A DNA stretch of 64,000 nucleotides from positions 1 through 64,000 of the forward strand of contig JAMCPL010000016.1 in NCBI GenBank assembly GCA_023379675.1, in the 5' to 3' direction. This document shows, one piece after another, positions 36,439 through 46,242 of the stretch. Each line of letters begins with the position of its first letter. Position 1 is the first letter of the stretch. The DNA is from Actinomycetota bacterium. Lineage in GTDB: Bacteria > Actinomycetota > Acidimicrobiia > Acidimicrobiales > JAMCPL01. The notes beneath the pieces were generated by a model. The model saw only the letters and a list, made by a program, of their open reading frames with translations, did no database searches and was not told where the DNA came from. A program made the translations under genes and the position numbers.

Positions 36439-36945
36439 ATGGCATTGATGCTGATGGATGCGGGATATGCAGGGTTGGCAAAGCATGAGGATTGCAGGGT
36501 CCACAGGCAGTACGCAGGAGATGGCAACATGACGACATCATATTATGACATGATCTTACAAAGGCCACGGTGGCTGCTGTCGGCCTTGGCGGCCATGGCC
36601 CTTACCGCTGTCGCCATTCTTGTGTTGTCTGCATCGGGCAGTCATCGTCCTCCGGAGCTGAGCCAGGCATGGGTGAGTGGAAGCAATTCGGCTATCTATT
36701 TACAGAAGAGTTCGTCAGAACACGGGCAATACGTTGACGGTGGAGCAACTGCCAGCAACCGTCCCGTCCCGCTGCGTCCAGGGCAGATCTACCAAGTCAA
36801 GCGTGGGGACACTGTATGGGGTATCGCTGTCTCTCTAGATCGAGGGTCGATGTCAAAGGCAAGCAAGATCGCTTCTGAGCTGGAGAAGGAGGCTGGTGGT
36901 AACACATTGTTCCCTGGCGAGAGCATACGAATACCCAGCGGATAG
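36439..36945 (+). CDS. SOS-induced LysM membrane protein, YneA/ChiZ-like division suppressor
   Basis: A 168-residue protein with start ATG 36439 after AAGGAG. One membrane helix (WLLSALAAMALTAVAILVLS, about 45-64) is followed by an extracytoplasmic linker and a C-terminal LysM domain (YQVKRGDTVWGIAVSLD ... LFPGESIRIPSG). Small one-helix LysM proteins divergent from lexA and under LexA control, such as YneA of Bacillus and ChiZ (Rv2719c) of mycobacteria, stop septation during DNA damage. Topology, position, SOS box and perfect promoter all fit that role. The N-terminal cytoplasmic part of about 40 residues is not conserved in families I know. Confidence 0.82.
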   Translation: MALMLMDAGYAGLAKHEDCRVHRQYAGDGNMTTSYYDMILQRPRWLLSALAAMALTAVAILVLSASGSHRPPELSQAWVSGSNSAIYLQKSSSEHGQYVDGGATASNRPVPLRPGQIYQVKRGDTVWGIAVSLDRGSMSKASKIASELEKEAGGNTLFPGESIRIPSG

Positions 36946-36972
36946 TTGGCGAAAATCGTGGTGATTCCCCGG

Positions 36973-37350
36973 TCAGTTGTCTTCCTGCCTGAAGCGATTC
37001 TTGAATTTGTCTCTCAGATTCGTAATCTTCTTGTTCTCGACTTCTCCGCGGAGAGCCTGGCTTATATCCCTGATCCCTGCTTTACCCATCCTGCGAAGAT
37101 TCGCCTCTATAGACACTGCTGATCCGAGCATCACCACAAAACCAAAGAAAGCCAGCGGAACGGAAAACGTGAAAGTGCCGATCACGATACCAAGTCCCAG
37201 CAGGAAAAGTACGATGGACCACTTCAGGTATCTTCCGGCATGGCTATATACCGTCTCCGATTGGACACGGTCGGCAAACTGCGGGTCCTCATTGAAGAGG
37301 GCCTGTTCCAATTCATGAAGTATCCGTTGCTCATGCTCAGAGAGCGGCAT
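36973..37350 (-). CDS. DUF3040 membrane protein
   Basis: A 125-residue protein starting MPLSEHEQRILHELEQALF and NEDPQF, the hallmark of actinobacterial DUF3040 proteins. Two adjacent hydrophobic segments (WSIVLFLLGLGIVIGTFTF and LAFFGFVVMLGSAVS) follow, with cytoplasmic ends rich in charge. In mycobacteria and streptomycetes this family lies near mraZ and division genes; here it is beside the SOS division inhibitor. Function is unknown. Confidence 0.85.
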   Translation of the reverse strand: MPLSEHEQRILHELEQALFNEDPQFADRVQSETVYSHAGRYLKWSIVLFLLGLGIVIGTFTFSVPLAFFGFVVMLGSAVSIEANLRRMGKAGIRDISQALRGEVENKKITNLRDKFKNRFRQEDN

Positions 37351-37845
37351 GACTACCCCTTTACGACCAATCCTGTTTTCTGTCCATTACCTAATCCCAA
37401 CTATTATTATCGCGCAACCTTCACTAGTTTACAACAGGCCGGTACCTGTTAAAATGGCATCACGAAAGATTTTTTACGGCGTAACTGCCGGGTGACTCGC
37501 GCCGGGTAGCGTAATGGCCAGGCAGCTTACCCATCCGATGGATGGCAACGGACCAGGGATGGCGCAAGTTTGCCGGCATGCACAACAGCGGCATAAGCAT
37601 TCCAGTCCAGACTCCCATGAGCGCATAATGGCGAAGCGTGATGCGCGACACAATATATGAGCGGTTGAGCGCAGGCAACAGCGCCGGGTGGCCGGCGAGT
37701 GGCTTGCGTGCCACGAATTTGCTATTATTAGTGTTCGGTCGCCATCAGCGGCGGAACCTTTGAAGGAATGCCTGACCAAGTACCGTCAGTTCTATTCTTT
37801 GGGGGTTTCTATATTCCATCAAGTAACTAGATAGTAGAGAGGTAC
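37351..37845. other. long spacer upstream of rpsA
   Basis: No gene is supported. The interval contains a short inverted repeat AACAGG/CCTGTT (37433-37450) and an AT-rich patch near 37722-37730 (GCTATTATTAG) that could be a -10 region for rpsA, but no matching -35 is clear. The rest may be an rpsA leader. AGAGAGGTAC before ATG 37846 is the rpsA ribosome binding site. Confidence 0.35.
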
Positions 37846-39387
37846 ATGTCTGTAGAATTGGCCGGATTGCCCGGATTGCATGAAGAAAATGGCTATTCAA
37901 GTGGCGCTTTTGAAGAGCCCTTTACCGGAACGGTTACCGTTCCCGGCATTCCTTTGGGGATTACCGATGAACAGGGCAGGTATGTGCCTAGAAAGATCGC
38001 GATGGATGATCTTGGTGACGAACAGATCAGCGCCGCCATAGATTCCAGCTTTGTCGAGGTGGAAGAGGGCAACCTTGTGGAGGGAACTGTTGTCAAAGTC
38101 GACAGGGAAGAAGTCCTTGTCGACATCGGTTTCAAATCCGAAGGGGTTATACCGTTACGCGAATTGTCCATACGCAATGACGTATTGCCAGAAGACGTGG
38201 TCAAGGTGGGAGAGAAGATAGAAGCGCTGGTCCTGCAGAAGGAGGACAAGGATGGCAGGCTTGTCCTTTCCAAGAAACGTGCCCAGTACGAGAGAGCATG
38301 GTCAAGGATCGAGGGCATCAAGGCCAGAGACGGTCGTGTCCACGGCATGGTCATAGAAATCGTCAAAGGAGGGCTGATAGTAGACATCGGCTTACGAGGG
38401 TTTCTTCCGGCATCTTTGGTCGATATCCGCCGTATCCGGGAGTTGCATCCCTACTTGGGTCAGGAGATGGAAGCCAAGATCATAGAGCTTGACAGGAACC
38501 GGAACAACGTGGTTCTTTCCAGGAGAGCACTTATGGAACAGGATCAGCGCGAGCAACGGGTCCATTTTCTGGCTGACCTCAAACCGGGAGATCGGGTGAG
38601 AGGCGTTGTGTCATCAATCGTTCACTTCGGAGTGTTTGTGGATATAGGTGGAATGGACGGCCTCATACACGTTTCAGAACTCTCCTGGAAACACGTAGAT
38701 CATCCGTCTGCGATATTGTCCGCCGGCGACGAGATTGAAGTGGAGATACTTGAAGTGGACCCGGACAAGGAACGCATCAGCCTTTCCTTGAAAGCCACCC
38801 AGACCGATCCGTGGCATGATTTTGGGCTAACGCATCAGGCAGGAGAGCTAGTGTACGGGCGTATTACCAAGCTGGTGCCTTTTGGGGCTTTTGTGCAGGT
38901 TGGTGATGGCATCGAGGGACTTGTGCATATCTCCGAGATGGCATCCCATCGTGTCGATACGCCAGATCAGGTGGTCAGCGTAGGTGAGGAATTGTGGGTA
39001 AAGATCACCGATATCGACCCGCAGAAACACCGGATCAGCCTTTCCATCAAGCAGGCTGCCGAAGGCGGTGAAGTGTCCGAGGAGTATCGAGAGGCGTTCG
39101 GGGAGCACGCCTTCGATGATGAGGGCAATTACATTGGCTACGACTTCACGGAGTTTACCCCCGAAACCGAAGCGCAGGCTGCATGGGCGGATGTGGAGTT
39201 TGAAGCAGGCGACAAGAGCGGAGGCGTCATTCCTACGCCGTCGTTGCCTGTGGGCGAGAACGACATAGAGCACCCTGGGCCGGAAGTAGTGGGAGTATCT
39301 GGTGGGATACATTTCGCTGGTGAGGATATCCCCGAAGACACGGCCAATATTGATGAGTCGGAGGATCATTCCCCGGCGGGAGAGTGA
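37846..39387 (+). CDS. rpsA: 30S ribosomal protein S1
   Basis: Binds mRNA on the small subunit. The 513 residues contain four S1 RNA-binding domains, at about 57-126, 143-211, 228-298 and 315-384, each with the typical GxVxxIxxFGxFVDIG or related pattern (for example VSSIVHFGVFVDIGGMDGLI and KLVPFGAFVQVGDGIEGLV). The acidic N- and C-terminal tails are typical of actinobacterial S1. The four-domain form is shorter than the six-domain E. coli protein. coaE, which often follows in actinobacteria, is absent here. Confidence 0.95.
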   Translation: MSVELAGLPGLHEENGYSSGAFEEPFTGTVTVPGIPLGITDEQGRYVPRKIAMDDLGDEQISAAIDSSFVEVEEGNLVEGTVVKVDREEVLVDIGFKSEGVIPLRELSIRNDVLPEDVVKVGEKIEALVLQKEDKDGRLVLSKKRAQYERAWSRIEGIKARDGRVHGMVIEIVKGGLIVDIGLRGFLPASLVDIRRIRELHPYLGQEMEAKIIELDRNRNNVVLSRRALMEQDQREQRVHFLADLKPGDRVRGVVSSIVHFGVFVDIGGMDGLIHVSELSWKHVDHPSAILSAGDEIEVEILEVDPDKERISLSLKATQTDPWHDFGLTHQAGELVYGRITKLVPFGAFVQVGDGIEGLVHISEMASHRVDTPDQVVSVGEELWVKITDIDPQKHRISLSIKQAAEGGEVSEEYREAFGEHAFDDEGNYIGYDFTEFTPETEAQAAWADVEFEAGDKSGGVIPTPSLPVGENDIEHPGPEVVGVSGGIHFAGEDIPEDTANIDESEDHSPAGE

Positions 39388-39561
39388 ACGGGTGAGAAAG
39401 GCTCCAAAGGTAGCCTTGGATTATCGGCATTTGGAGAGCTGCGTCGAGCATGCGCAACAGTCCGGTGAACTGTTGCGAGCAGGAAAGGCGCAAGCACGTC
39501 AACCCGCCAGGGACGTCATCTGGTCGATGGGAGCGCGTGTCATTTGCGGGATGGGCCGCCA

Positions 39562-41340
39562 GTGAGCGATACGGCAATTGAGAGCAGTGGCATGGAGGTT
39601 GGAACCGCCGACTTGGCTGCGGATGGTGCGCATGGCCCGGTTGCCGATGACTCCAGCCATGGTAGGAGTGCTGCGATCACCCTGAAGGTTCTGATTGGCT
39701 TGGTGGTTGCCTTTGCAATCCTGTTGCGATTCTGGACGAAGTCCGATCTCTGGCTTGACGAAGCACTGACTGTCAATATCTCCCATCTACCGGTGTCGCA
39801 GATTCCTGCAGCGTTGAAGCGGGATGGTGCTCCTCCATTTTATTACGTGCTTCTCCATTACTGGATGGTGCTATTTGGTACATCCGATCTGGCTGTGCGC
39901 TCGTTGGCAGGTGTTTTCGGCGTTGCCGCACTTCCTGTTGCTTGGGCATGCGGAAAGCGTATAGGGGGCAGGGCGGTGGCATGGGGAGCGCTACTGCTGC
40001 TGTCAGTGTCACCGTTTGCCATCTATTACGATACGGAGGCAAGGATGTACTCGCTGGTGGTGCTACTGACTGGGTTAGGGTTCCTTTCGCTGGACCGCAG
40101 CTTGAGAAGGCCATCTGCCATCAATCTATCCGCTGTAACTTTGATAACTGCTGCACTTCTCTATACGCAATACTGGGCGCTGTACCTGGTTGGAGTGGTA
40201 GGGCTGTGGCTGCTGTACCACGCATTTGCCACTGGCTGGGTTGCAGGCAGGATGGCAAGGCGTAATGGCCGGAATGGCCCTGCCGATGATCGCGATGCCA
40301 GAGGGATTCTCGCCCGTACAATGGCCAAGCGCTTTCACCGGAATGCTGCGATCGATGCTACAGATTTGGATACGCCGGGGTCCATAAGGCATTTTGCAGC
40401 CATGAGATATGCACGCCCAAATGTTCTGGCCACCTTTGGCGCCATGGCTGCAGGATCGCTTGCTTTCCTACCCTGGCTGCCCATATTCATTTTCCAGGCT
40501 CACCATACGGGAACTCCCTGGATCCGGCCAGCGGGACCTGAGATCATTATCCATGTGCTTGCAGAGATGGGAGGCGGGGTCAGCTTCGGGGGGCGCCTGC
40601 TCTTCCTCATTGTTGTGGCACTTGGCGTGCTGGGACTGTTCGGTACCGCCAAAGGAAGGTTGCACATCGATCTGGACCTTCGCACTAAACCGAGAGGGAG
40701 GGCACTTGCGGCCATCATTGCAGGAACGTTGCTAACTGGGCTTATCGGTGGCTATATAAGTCACAGCGCGTTTGTGAGTAGATACGCGTCGGTGGTCTTT
40801 CTACCCATCATCCTGCTGAGTGCGGTGGGTCTTCTTGCAATTGCTGATCCGAAGATACGAAATGGGGTACTGGCGATTGCTGTGGCAGGCGGGTTTGCGG
40901 CCAGCTTGCCAAATGTGACCACCAATCGTACCCAGGCAGGAGAGATAGCGGCCACTCTTGCCAAATATGGCAAACCGGGAGACGTAGTAGCCTACTGTCC
41001 CGATCAGCTCGGCCCAGCAGTTGACCGGCTACTGCCGGCTGGGCGCTACTTGCAGACCACTTTTCCGAGGGGTACGGGTCCTGCTTTTGTGAATTGGATT
41101 GACTACAGAGAAGTGGCAAGCAGAGCTAATCCGGTATCGTTTGCCAACCGCCTCGAATTGATGAGGCACGGTAACAATCAGATATGGGTAGTCTGGGCGC
41201 CAGGGTATCTTGGGTTTGGAGACAAGTGCCAGCAGATCATACAGCACCTCCAAGACACTCCAACCCTCAGATGGCAGCAGATGGTGGTTACGGGGCCGTA
41301 CTTCGAGGGCATGGGTATGTTCAGGTTTGTCCCAAGGTAA
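39562..41340 (+). CDS. polytopic membrane glycosyltransferase (GT39/ArnT-like)
   Basis: About 592 residues with some ten membrane helices. The first extracytoplasmic loop after helix 1 has DLWLDEALTVNISHLPVSQ, whose Asp-Glu pair is the catalytic signature of GT-C transferases that use polyprenyl-phosphate sugars. RDGAPPFYYVLLHYWMVLFG follows, typical of ArnT/PMT-like enzymes. The C-terminal soluble domain is about 130 residues. Start is uncertain: GTG 39562 or TTG 39544; neither has a good ribosome binding site. Acceptor and sugar are unknown. The next gene, an FAD enzyme, may act in the same glycan pathway. Confidence 0.8.
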   Translation: MSDTAIESSGMEVGTADLAADGAHGPVADDSSHGRSAAITLKVLIGLVVAFAILLRFWTKSDLWLDEALTVNISHLPVSQIPAALKRDGAPPFYYVLLHYWMVLFGTSDLAVRSLAGVFGVAALPVAWACGKRIGGRAVAWGALLLLSVSPFAIYYDTEARMYSLVVLLTGLGFLSLDRSLRRPSAINLSAVTLITAALLYTQYWALYLVGVVGLWLLYHAFATGWVAGRMARRNGRNGPADDRDARGILARTMAKRFHRNAAIDATDLDTPGSIRHFAAMRYARPNVLATFGAMAAGSLAFLPWLPIFIFQAHHTGTPWIRPAGPEIIIHVLAEMGGGVSFGGRLLFLIVVALGVLGLFGTAKGRLHIDLDLRTKPRGRALAAIIAGTLLTGLIGGYISHSAFVSRYASVVFLPIILLSAVGLLAIADPKIRNGVLAIAVAGGFAASLPNVTTNRTQAGEIAATLAKYGKPGDVVAYCPDQLGPAVDRLLPAGRYLQTTFPRGTGPAFVNWIDYREVASRANPVSFANRLELMRHGNNQIWVVWAPGYLGFGDKCQQIIQHLQDTPTLRWQQMVVTGPYFEGMGMFRFVPR

Positions 41341-41453
41341 ACGACCAACACAGCCGGATTGCCACCGGACCGGTGTAGCAACAGATGATAAGCACCTGAC
41401 TGGCTTCCACCTGCGGTATGCTGGGATAGCATGGAAGTGAATATGGGTGGTTT

Positions 41454-43001
41454 GTGGCCACAACCTTGAATAGCGCTCAAGGCCGGGACCCGTTGGATGT
41501 GCCGAAACTTGTGGTGGCCATTGGCGCTGGACCAGCCGGATTGACTGCAGCATACAGACTACTGCAAGGTGGTGCGAATGTGCTGGTTCTCGAGGCGGAC
41601 AGCGTCGTCGGTGGGATCAGCAGGACTGTCCAGCGGGATGGCTGGCGTTTCGATATCGGAGGGCATCGGTTCTTCACCAAGGTGACGGAAGTGGAATCAT
41701 TCTGGCACGAGATTCTTTTAGATAAAGAGTTTCTGGTGCGGCCGCGGATGAGTCGCATATTCTACGACGGAAAGTTCTTCGACTATCCGATCCGACCTGT
41801 CAATGCGCTCAAGAATCTGGGCATGCTTGAAGCCGCCCTCTGTGTGGGGTCGTATGCCTGGGCCCGCATAAAGCCCCCATCTGATCAGGACACTTTTGAG
41901 GGATGGACAGCATCGCGCTTTGGCTGGAGGCTCTACCGCAAATTCTTCAAGTCGTACACCGAGAAGGTGTGGGGCATGCCCGCAACTGAGATCAGAGCAG
42001 ACTGGGCAGCGCAACGGATCAAGAATCTGTCCCTGAGCAAGGCTCTGCTCCAGGCAATTTTCAAGAGGTCTGGCAGGGAAACGGTTACGAGTTTGATAGA
42101 GGAGTTCCAATATCCCAAGTACGGTCCCGGAATGATGTGGGAACGCTGCTGCGAACTTGTAAGGAGCGGCGGTGGTACTGTATTGCTGGACAGTCCCGTG
42201 GTCTCCGTGAGGCATTCCGATGGCTTGGCCACCCATGTCACTTACCGCAGTGATGCCGGCCATATTGACATAGCGCCTGCGCACGAGCCGGAGATGGCCC
42301 CTGCAGACCGGCCACTTCATACCCGCCCCACTGGTGGCAGCGATTCCCTACGTGAGGTTCAGGTATCGGCGGTCATCTCGTCCATGCCCTTAACGGATCT
42401 GGCCACTGCCCTCGACCCTTCTCCTCCAGAGGAGGTACTGGCCGCTGCAAGTCGCTTGTCATACAGGGATTTCTTGACGGTGGCTCTCGTAGTGCCCGAA
42501 TCATGCGGCTTCCCGGACAACTGGATCTATATCCATGATCCTAATGTGTATGCCGGTCGTATACAGAACTTCGGATCGTGGTCGCCCTGGATGGTAAAGG
42601 ACGGCCAAACATGTCTTGGTATGGAATACTTCGTCTCTGAAGGGGATACACTGTGGGAGATGCCGGATGGGGCACTCGTGGAATTGGCAAAGCGCGAGTT
42701 GGACAGCATCGGGCTTGTAAGTGCAGACGTCGTCGAAAACGGGTATGTGGTTCGGATGCCAAAGGCCTACCCCGTATATGACGAGGGATACCAAGAAGCA
42801 GTCGAAATCATACGGAAGTGGCTGGACATCAATGTCGCAAATGTGTATCCGGTAGGCAGGAACGGGATGCATCGATACAACAACCAGGACCACTCTATGT
42901 ACACCGCCATGCTTGCTGTCGAGAACATACTCCAGGGCGCCTCTCATGATGTATGGTCGGTCAATGTCGAGGCTGATTACCACGAAGAGCACAGCAGATG
43001 A
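41454..43001 (+). CDS. FAD-dependent oxidoreductase, UDP-galactopyranose-mutase/protoporphyrinogen-oxidase-like
   Basis: A 515-residue flavoprotein. The N-terminal dinucleotide-binding motif is VVAIGAGPAGLTAAYRLL with the second glycine motif EADSVVGGISRTV. DIGGHRFFTK, YTEKVWGMPATEIRADWAAQ and the C-terminal NGMHRYNNQDHSM are typical of the COG1232 flavoproteins found beside glycosyltransferases. The last motif places FAD near the active site. Reaction unknown; relatives may act on nucleotide or lipid-linked sugars. It follows the membrane glycosyltransferase by 113 bp on the same strand. Confidence 0.82.
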   Translation: MATTLNSAQGRDPLDVPKLVVAIGAGPAGLTAAYRLLQGGANVLVLEADSVVGGISRTVQRDGWRFDIGGHRFFTKVTEVESFWHEILLDKEFLVRPRMSRIFYDGKFFDYPIRPVNALKNLGMLEAALCVGSYAWARIKPPSDQDTFEGWTASRFGWRLYRKFFKSYTEKVWGMPATEIRADWAAQRIKNLSLSKALLQAIFKRSGRETVTSLIEEFQYPKYGPGMMWERCCELVRSGGGTVLLDSPVVSVRHSDGLATHVTYRSDAGHIDIAPAHEPEMAPADRPLHTRPTGGSDSLREVQVSAVISSMPLTDLATALDPSPPEEVLAAASRLSYRDFLTVALVVPESCGFPDNWIYIHDPNVYAGRIQNFGSWSPWMVKDGQTCLGMEYFVSEGDTLWEMPDGALVELAKRELDSIGLVSADVVENGYVVRMPKAYPVYDEGYQEAVEIIRKWLDINVANVYPVGRNGMHRYNNQDHSMYTAMLAVENILQGASHDVWSVNVEADYHEEHSR

Positions 43002-43049
43002 CTATGGTTACGCAGGCACACCACACGCTGCGTTATGCGCACATTCGGC

Positions 43050-43126
43050 AACGACATCAGTGTAGCTTGGCATAGAGACCTCGTGCCGACGGATCACCTT
43101 GGGCGAGAGTGGCCCTGCATGTTTAC
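43050..43126. repeat. dispersed palindromic repeat, copy 2
   Basis: Second copy of the element at 1067-1143, with a 33-bp identical core at 43075-43107 and the same TGTTTAC end. Its hairpin left arm is TTGGCAT, which pairs with GTGCCGA through two G-U wobbles. The repeat supplies the last residues and the TGA stop of the VKOR gene on the opposite strand. Confidence 0.7.
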
Positions 43127-43603
43127 GACTGGGCCATCAAGCTGGAGGATCAGCGATGGTGTCGCTGTAACGATGATGACAAACAGCAAGAACGTCATGA
43201 TATGTACAGACGTACACCATAGGCAGATTGCCCCGACGTCGAACAGTTCGACATAAATGAGGTAGATCACAAAGCACATTCCCACGACAGAAAGCGCCAA
43301 CCTGGCCAGGTGTATGTTACGCACAGGAGTGCGCCAAGCGGCTGGAATGCTCAACACCATCATGGAAAGGAAGAAGGGAAGCCCCAGCACCGCCACAGGG
43401 ATACCGAAGATGACCGACTGCGGGCTGGTGGTCACCTTCGCACAGTTGATCAGAGACGTGGTGGAACAGACCAGTGGTACCGCTCCCCTGTCATAGTGAG
43501 TGAGGGTCAGGTAGGTGGAGACTCCCGTGCCGATGGCAGCCAGTACAAGACAGGCCATCTGGCGCCACGCCAACCGTATAGGCCTCAGATCATTGGTTGA
43601 CAT
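43094..43603 (-). CDS. vitamin K epoxide reductase (VKOR) family protein
   Basis: A 169-residue membrane quinone reductase that reoxidises a periplasmic disulfide donor, the role of DsbB. ATG 43603 has GGAGGTGAG upstream; a GTG at 43612 is less likely. About four helices are visible. The loop pair is VCSTTSLINCAKVTTS and the active CxxC is AICLWCTSVH. Its last residues and stop (MQGHSRPR) are encoded by the dispersed repeat, so the natural C-terminus was probably replaced. The next gene on the strand upstream, a DUF929 thioredoxin-fold protein with CPFC, is the likely partner. Confidence 0.9.
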   Translation of the reverse strand: MSTNDLRPIRLAWRQMACLVLAAIGTGVSTYLTLTHYDRGAVPLVCSTTSLINCAKVTTSPQSVIFGIPVAVLGLPFFLSMMVLSIPAAWRTPVRNIHLARLALSVVGMCFVIYLIYVELFDVGAICLWCTSVHIMTFLLFVIIVTATPSLILQLDGPVVNMQGHSRPR

Positions 43604-43666
43604 GGGACTCACCTCCTACTTGCATGCAGCGGTGAAGCCAGCGTGCGTAGTACGGGCACCGGATGA

Positions 43667-44866
43667 TCAGCCAAGACCCATACTGCTCTGGGCTGCCTTG
43701 ACCGGAGCGCTGGTGCATACCGATGAGGGCTGATCCTTGGTAATCGAGCAGATCGCACCCGTAATGTAGTTAGCGACTCCGATGACAGCCTTGCCAAGCG
43801 TAGTATTGCCACCCTTCACCTGACTTGCAATCTGGTACCAGTTGAGCCCGGACAAGAGCGCAGGATTATAGCTTGCGCCAGAGATAATTACCTTGTTCCC
43901 GATATCCACAAACGGAAACGGTATAGCACCAGAAGAGGAAGTAGATGTCGCCGGCCCCGTATAGGGTGGACCATCATATTTAGCCACAAGCGCGCTCTCC
44001 GTCTTTGTAGGAGTCATAAGAGTCGTGTAGCCACCACCTGATGCAAGTGGCTTGTTGGTCTCGTACTCCACTGGCACGAAGGACAGGTACGGGCTGGCAA
44101 AGCTGGACTTGTAGAAGCTGAATGTATTGGTCTGCGGGTAGACATCAATCGCCGACGATGTGGTGATCCGAAGGTGGCTGAATGTCCCGAATCGGCTCAG
44201 GGCAACCACCATCGGCCAGCGCTCGGTTGCGCAGAAAGGACAGTACTCTGCACCGAAGTAGAACACCTCGGGCTTGCCATTGTCCACAAGCGGAGGCTGG
44301 CTCTTAGTGATCTTTATCGGAGGATTGAAACTTATGGTACTTGACAACGACTTGCTCGGAACCCCAACCGAGTCGAACTCTGACAATGGTATCGTAGTCA
44401 CATCCTTCACCACCGATGTAGGTGCAGGTTGCGACGAGGCCGCCTTGGATGAGCTGGAGGATGACCCGCTGAGCTTGACGGCCACCACCACCGCCACGAT
44501 GACGATGACCAAGAACACCGCACCCCACGCCATGAACGCAGTGGACCTCCCGGCACCCCGCCCCTGACCAGACCCACCTGCGACCTGGCGGTTCCTGCCT
44601 GCCTTGGCATCCTGATCCCGGTGCGGCCGGCCACCACTTGACGCATGTCCACCTTCTCGGTAAGTGCCGACACCTCCACCCAAGCGACCAGCTGGCTTGG
44701 ATGCCTGCGATGCACGACCCGCACTAGGAGAACCCGATCGAGACGTTGGCTTCCCCCTGGAAGACCCCGATCCGCCAGACCCTATACCGCCCTGCCTGCC
44801 ACCGGCTGGCTGGCGGTTGCCCTGGGTGCCCGCGCTCCTTTTCTCTTGCTTGTTCTCATCAGCCAT
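43667..44866 (-). CDS. DUF929 membrane-anchored thioredoxin-fold protein
   Basis: A 399-residue protein. A long cytoplasmic N-terminal tail rich in Gly, Ser and Arg (about 1-110) precedes one membrane helix ([19 protein letters not shown]), and the outside domain has the motif [20 protein letters not shown], a thioredoxin-like CxxC in a DUF929 context. Two more Cys lie near the C-terminus. Located 63 bp upstream of VKOR on the same strand, it is probably the disulfide carrier oxidised by it, comparable to a membrane-tethered DsbA. The low-complexity tail is unusual. Confidence 0.82.
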   Translation of the reverse strand: MADENKQEKRSAGTQGNRQPAGGRQGGIGSGGSGSSRGKPTSRSGSPSAGRASQASKPAGRLGGGVGTYREGGHASSGGRPHRDQDAKAGRNRQVAGGSGQGRGAGRSTAFMAWGAVFLVIVIVAVVVAVKLSGSSSSSSKAASSQPAPTSVVKDVTTIPLSEFDSVGVPSKSLSSTISFNPPIKITKSQPPLVDNGKPEVFYFGAEYCPFCATERWPMVVALSRFGTFSHLRITTSSAIDVYPQTNTFSFYKSSFASPYLSFVPVEYETNKPLASGGGYTTLMTPTKTESALVAKYDGPPYTGPATSTSSSGAIPFPFVDIGNKVIISGASYNPALLSGLNWYQIASQVKGGNTTLGKAVIGVANYITGAICSITKDQPSSVCTSAPVKAAQSSMGLG

Positions 44867-45002
44867 GGTCCAAGGTTACCACTCTTTCAGAATCCGCAAC
44901 AGTGCGCCTGCATATGCCTGCGTACAGATCAAGGTGACGGCGGTGATGCAGGGGCGGCAGTAGAACAACGGTAGGATGTGGCAATTTGCGGCTACATCCA
45001 GT

Positions 45003-46190
45003 TCAAGTGCTTGCACTGTTCGTGGATCGCGTGCCAGAACTGCGTGGAAGTAAAGCCCTACGCTTCATGACCTCTCCTGTGAAGGCTCTCCCCCTGGCGA
45101 GCCGGGTCAAAATATCCAACTGCCCATTCGGTCTTGCCAGCATCCACGAGTGCCCCCCGGGTACCCAGAGCACCTTTTCCCCACTTGCTACCTCGAACTC
45201 CTCCGCTGTGGCGGCATGGGCTATCCTGTCAAAGCAGCCCCAGACCGGAAGCAGGGGTATCTCGCCCTTCTCCGCAAGATTACGGATATCAGCCGTCATG
45301 TCTATTGTGAACAGCATTGCTCCCACCGGGATCGTACGTCCGAGCGATCTAACGTTGCGCCTGAAATCAGGTAAAACCGCCCTTATGGTCTCCGCCCTGC
45401 GCCTGCCTACAAGCATGTCGGGCAGATCGAACACCAGCGCTGCAACAAGATCAGCCACATTGGCTACATCAGGGGCAAACGGCTTTATCGCATCCACTAT
45501 CAGCCCGTTACGCTGCCGCCATCCCGGCGTAGCGGCGCCATCTCTGTAGATGATTCCAAGAGTTCTTTCAGGATACTGCTCGGCAAATGCCACCGCAATC
45601 GCCCCACCCATTGAATGACCCATCAGGAGCGCCCTGTCTATGCCAAGATGGTCCATGAGAATGGCAACCTGTCCGGCCATCTCGTACACGTTCACTTGTC
45701 GCCACGGCAACGGATCGCTACCACCAAAACCAGGCAGGCTGGGCGCGAGCACCCTCCATCCAAGCCCTTCCGCCAAGTAACGCGACTCTTCCCAGTACAT
45801 GCCGCCACCCGCAAAGAACCCGTGCAGGCTGACCACCCACATCGGTTCCGGTATGCCTGCAGGATCAATGGGGATGTCATCATAGTTGTCACTTACGGCG
45901 TAGCGTAGCCGACGACCTTCCACCAGTAATACGTTGTGTATCATGTGCACTGCATGCTTGATGCGCCTGCCGCCCGTATCGAAGGATGCGGTCGAACGAT
46001 CCGCCTGTCTCCCGCGCTGCTCCGGAACCACCTGCTTTCTGTGCTGCTCGGACGTACTCGATCTCCCGACAGGCCTCCTAGAAAATTGAGAAACCGTACG
46101 CGTCCCTTCGACAGGATACAACTTGGTGTTCCTCCAAGTAGGCAGGAGGTCCGAAAGGTCTCTCAACGGCCCTATAAATGGCGTGTTCAT
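45003..46190 (-). CDS. alpha/beta hydrolase
   Basis: A 395-residue hydrolase. The oxyanion-loop motif is VSLHGFFAGGGMYW, the nucleophile elbow is LLMGHSMGGAIAVAF (catalytic Ser), an Asp follows in PVWGCFDRIA, and the catalytic His is in WVPGGHSWML. The core starts around residue 85 (HNVLLVEGRRLRYAV); the 80 residues before it are basic and not family-like, so the start may be ATG near 45944 rather than 46190. Substrate unknown. It is the last gene of the lysS operon strand, 52 bp after lysS. Confidence 0.82.
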   Translation of the reverse strand: MNTPFIGPLRDLSDLLPTWRNTKLYPVEGTRTVSQFSRRPVGRSSTSEQHRKQVVPEQRGRQADRSTASFDTGGRRIKHAVHMIHNVLLVEGRRLRYAVSDNYDDIPIDPAGIPEPMWVVSLHGFFAGGGMYWEESRYLAEGLGWRVLAPSLPGFGGSDPLPWRQVNVYEMAGQVAILMDHLGIDRALLMGHSMGGAIAVAFAEQYPERTLGIIYRDGAATPGWRQRNGLIVDAIKPFAPDVANVADLVAALVFDLPDMLVGRRRAETIRAVLPDFRRNVRSLGRTIPVGAMLFTIDMTADIRNLAEKGEIPLLPVWGCFDRIAHAATAEEFEVASGEKVLWVPGGHSWMLARPNGQLDILTRLARGRAFTGEVMKRRALLPRSSGTRSTNSAST

Positions 46191-46242
46191 GGTGTTTGAC
46201 CAAGGATAGCGCTAAGCCGCTCGCATGTGGTGGACACCTCGC

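Noticed and set aside
39302..39565. 87-codon frame between rpsA and the glycosyltransferase gene
   Set aside because: It overlaps the end of rpsA, lacks a ribosome binding site and shows no family features. coaE, expected here in some genomes, is not encoded.
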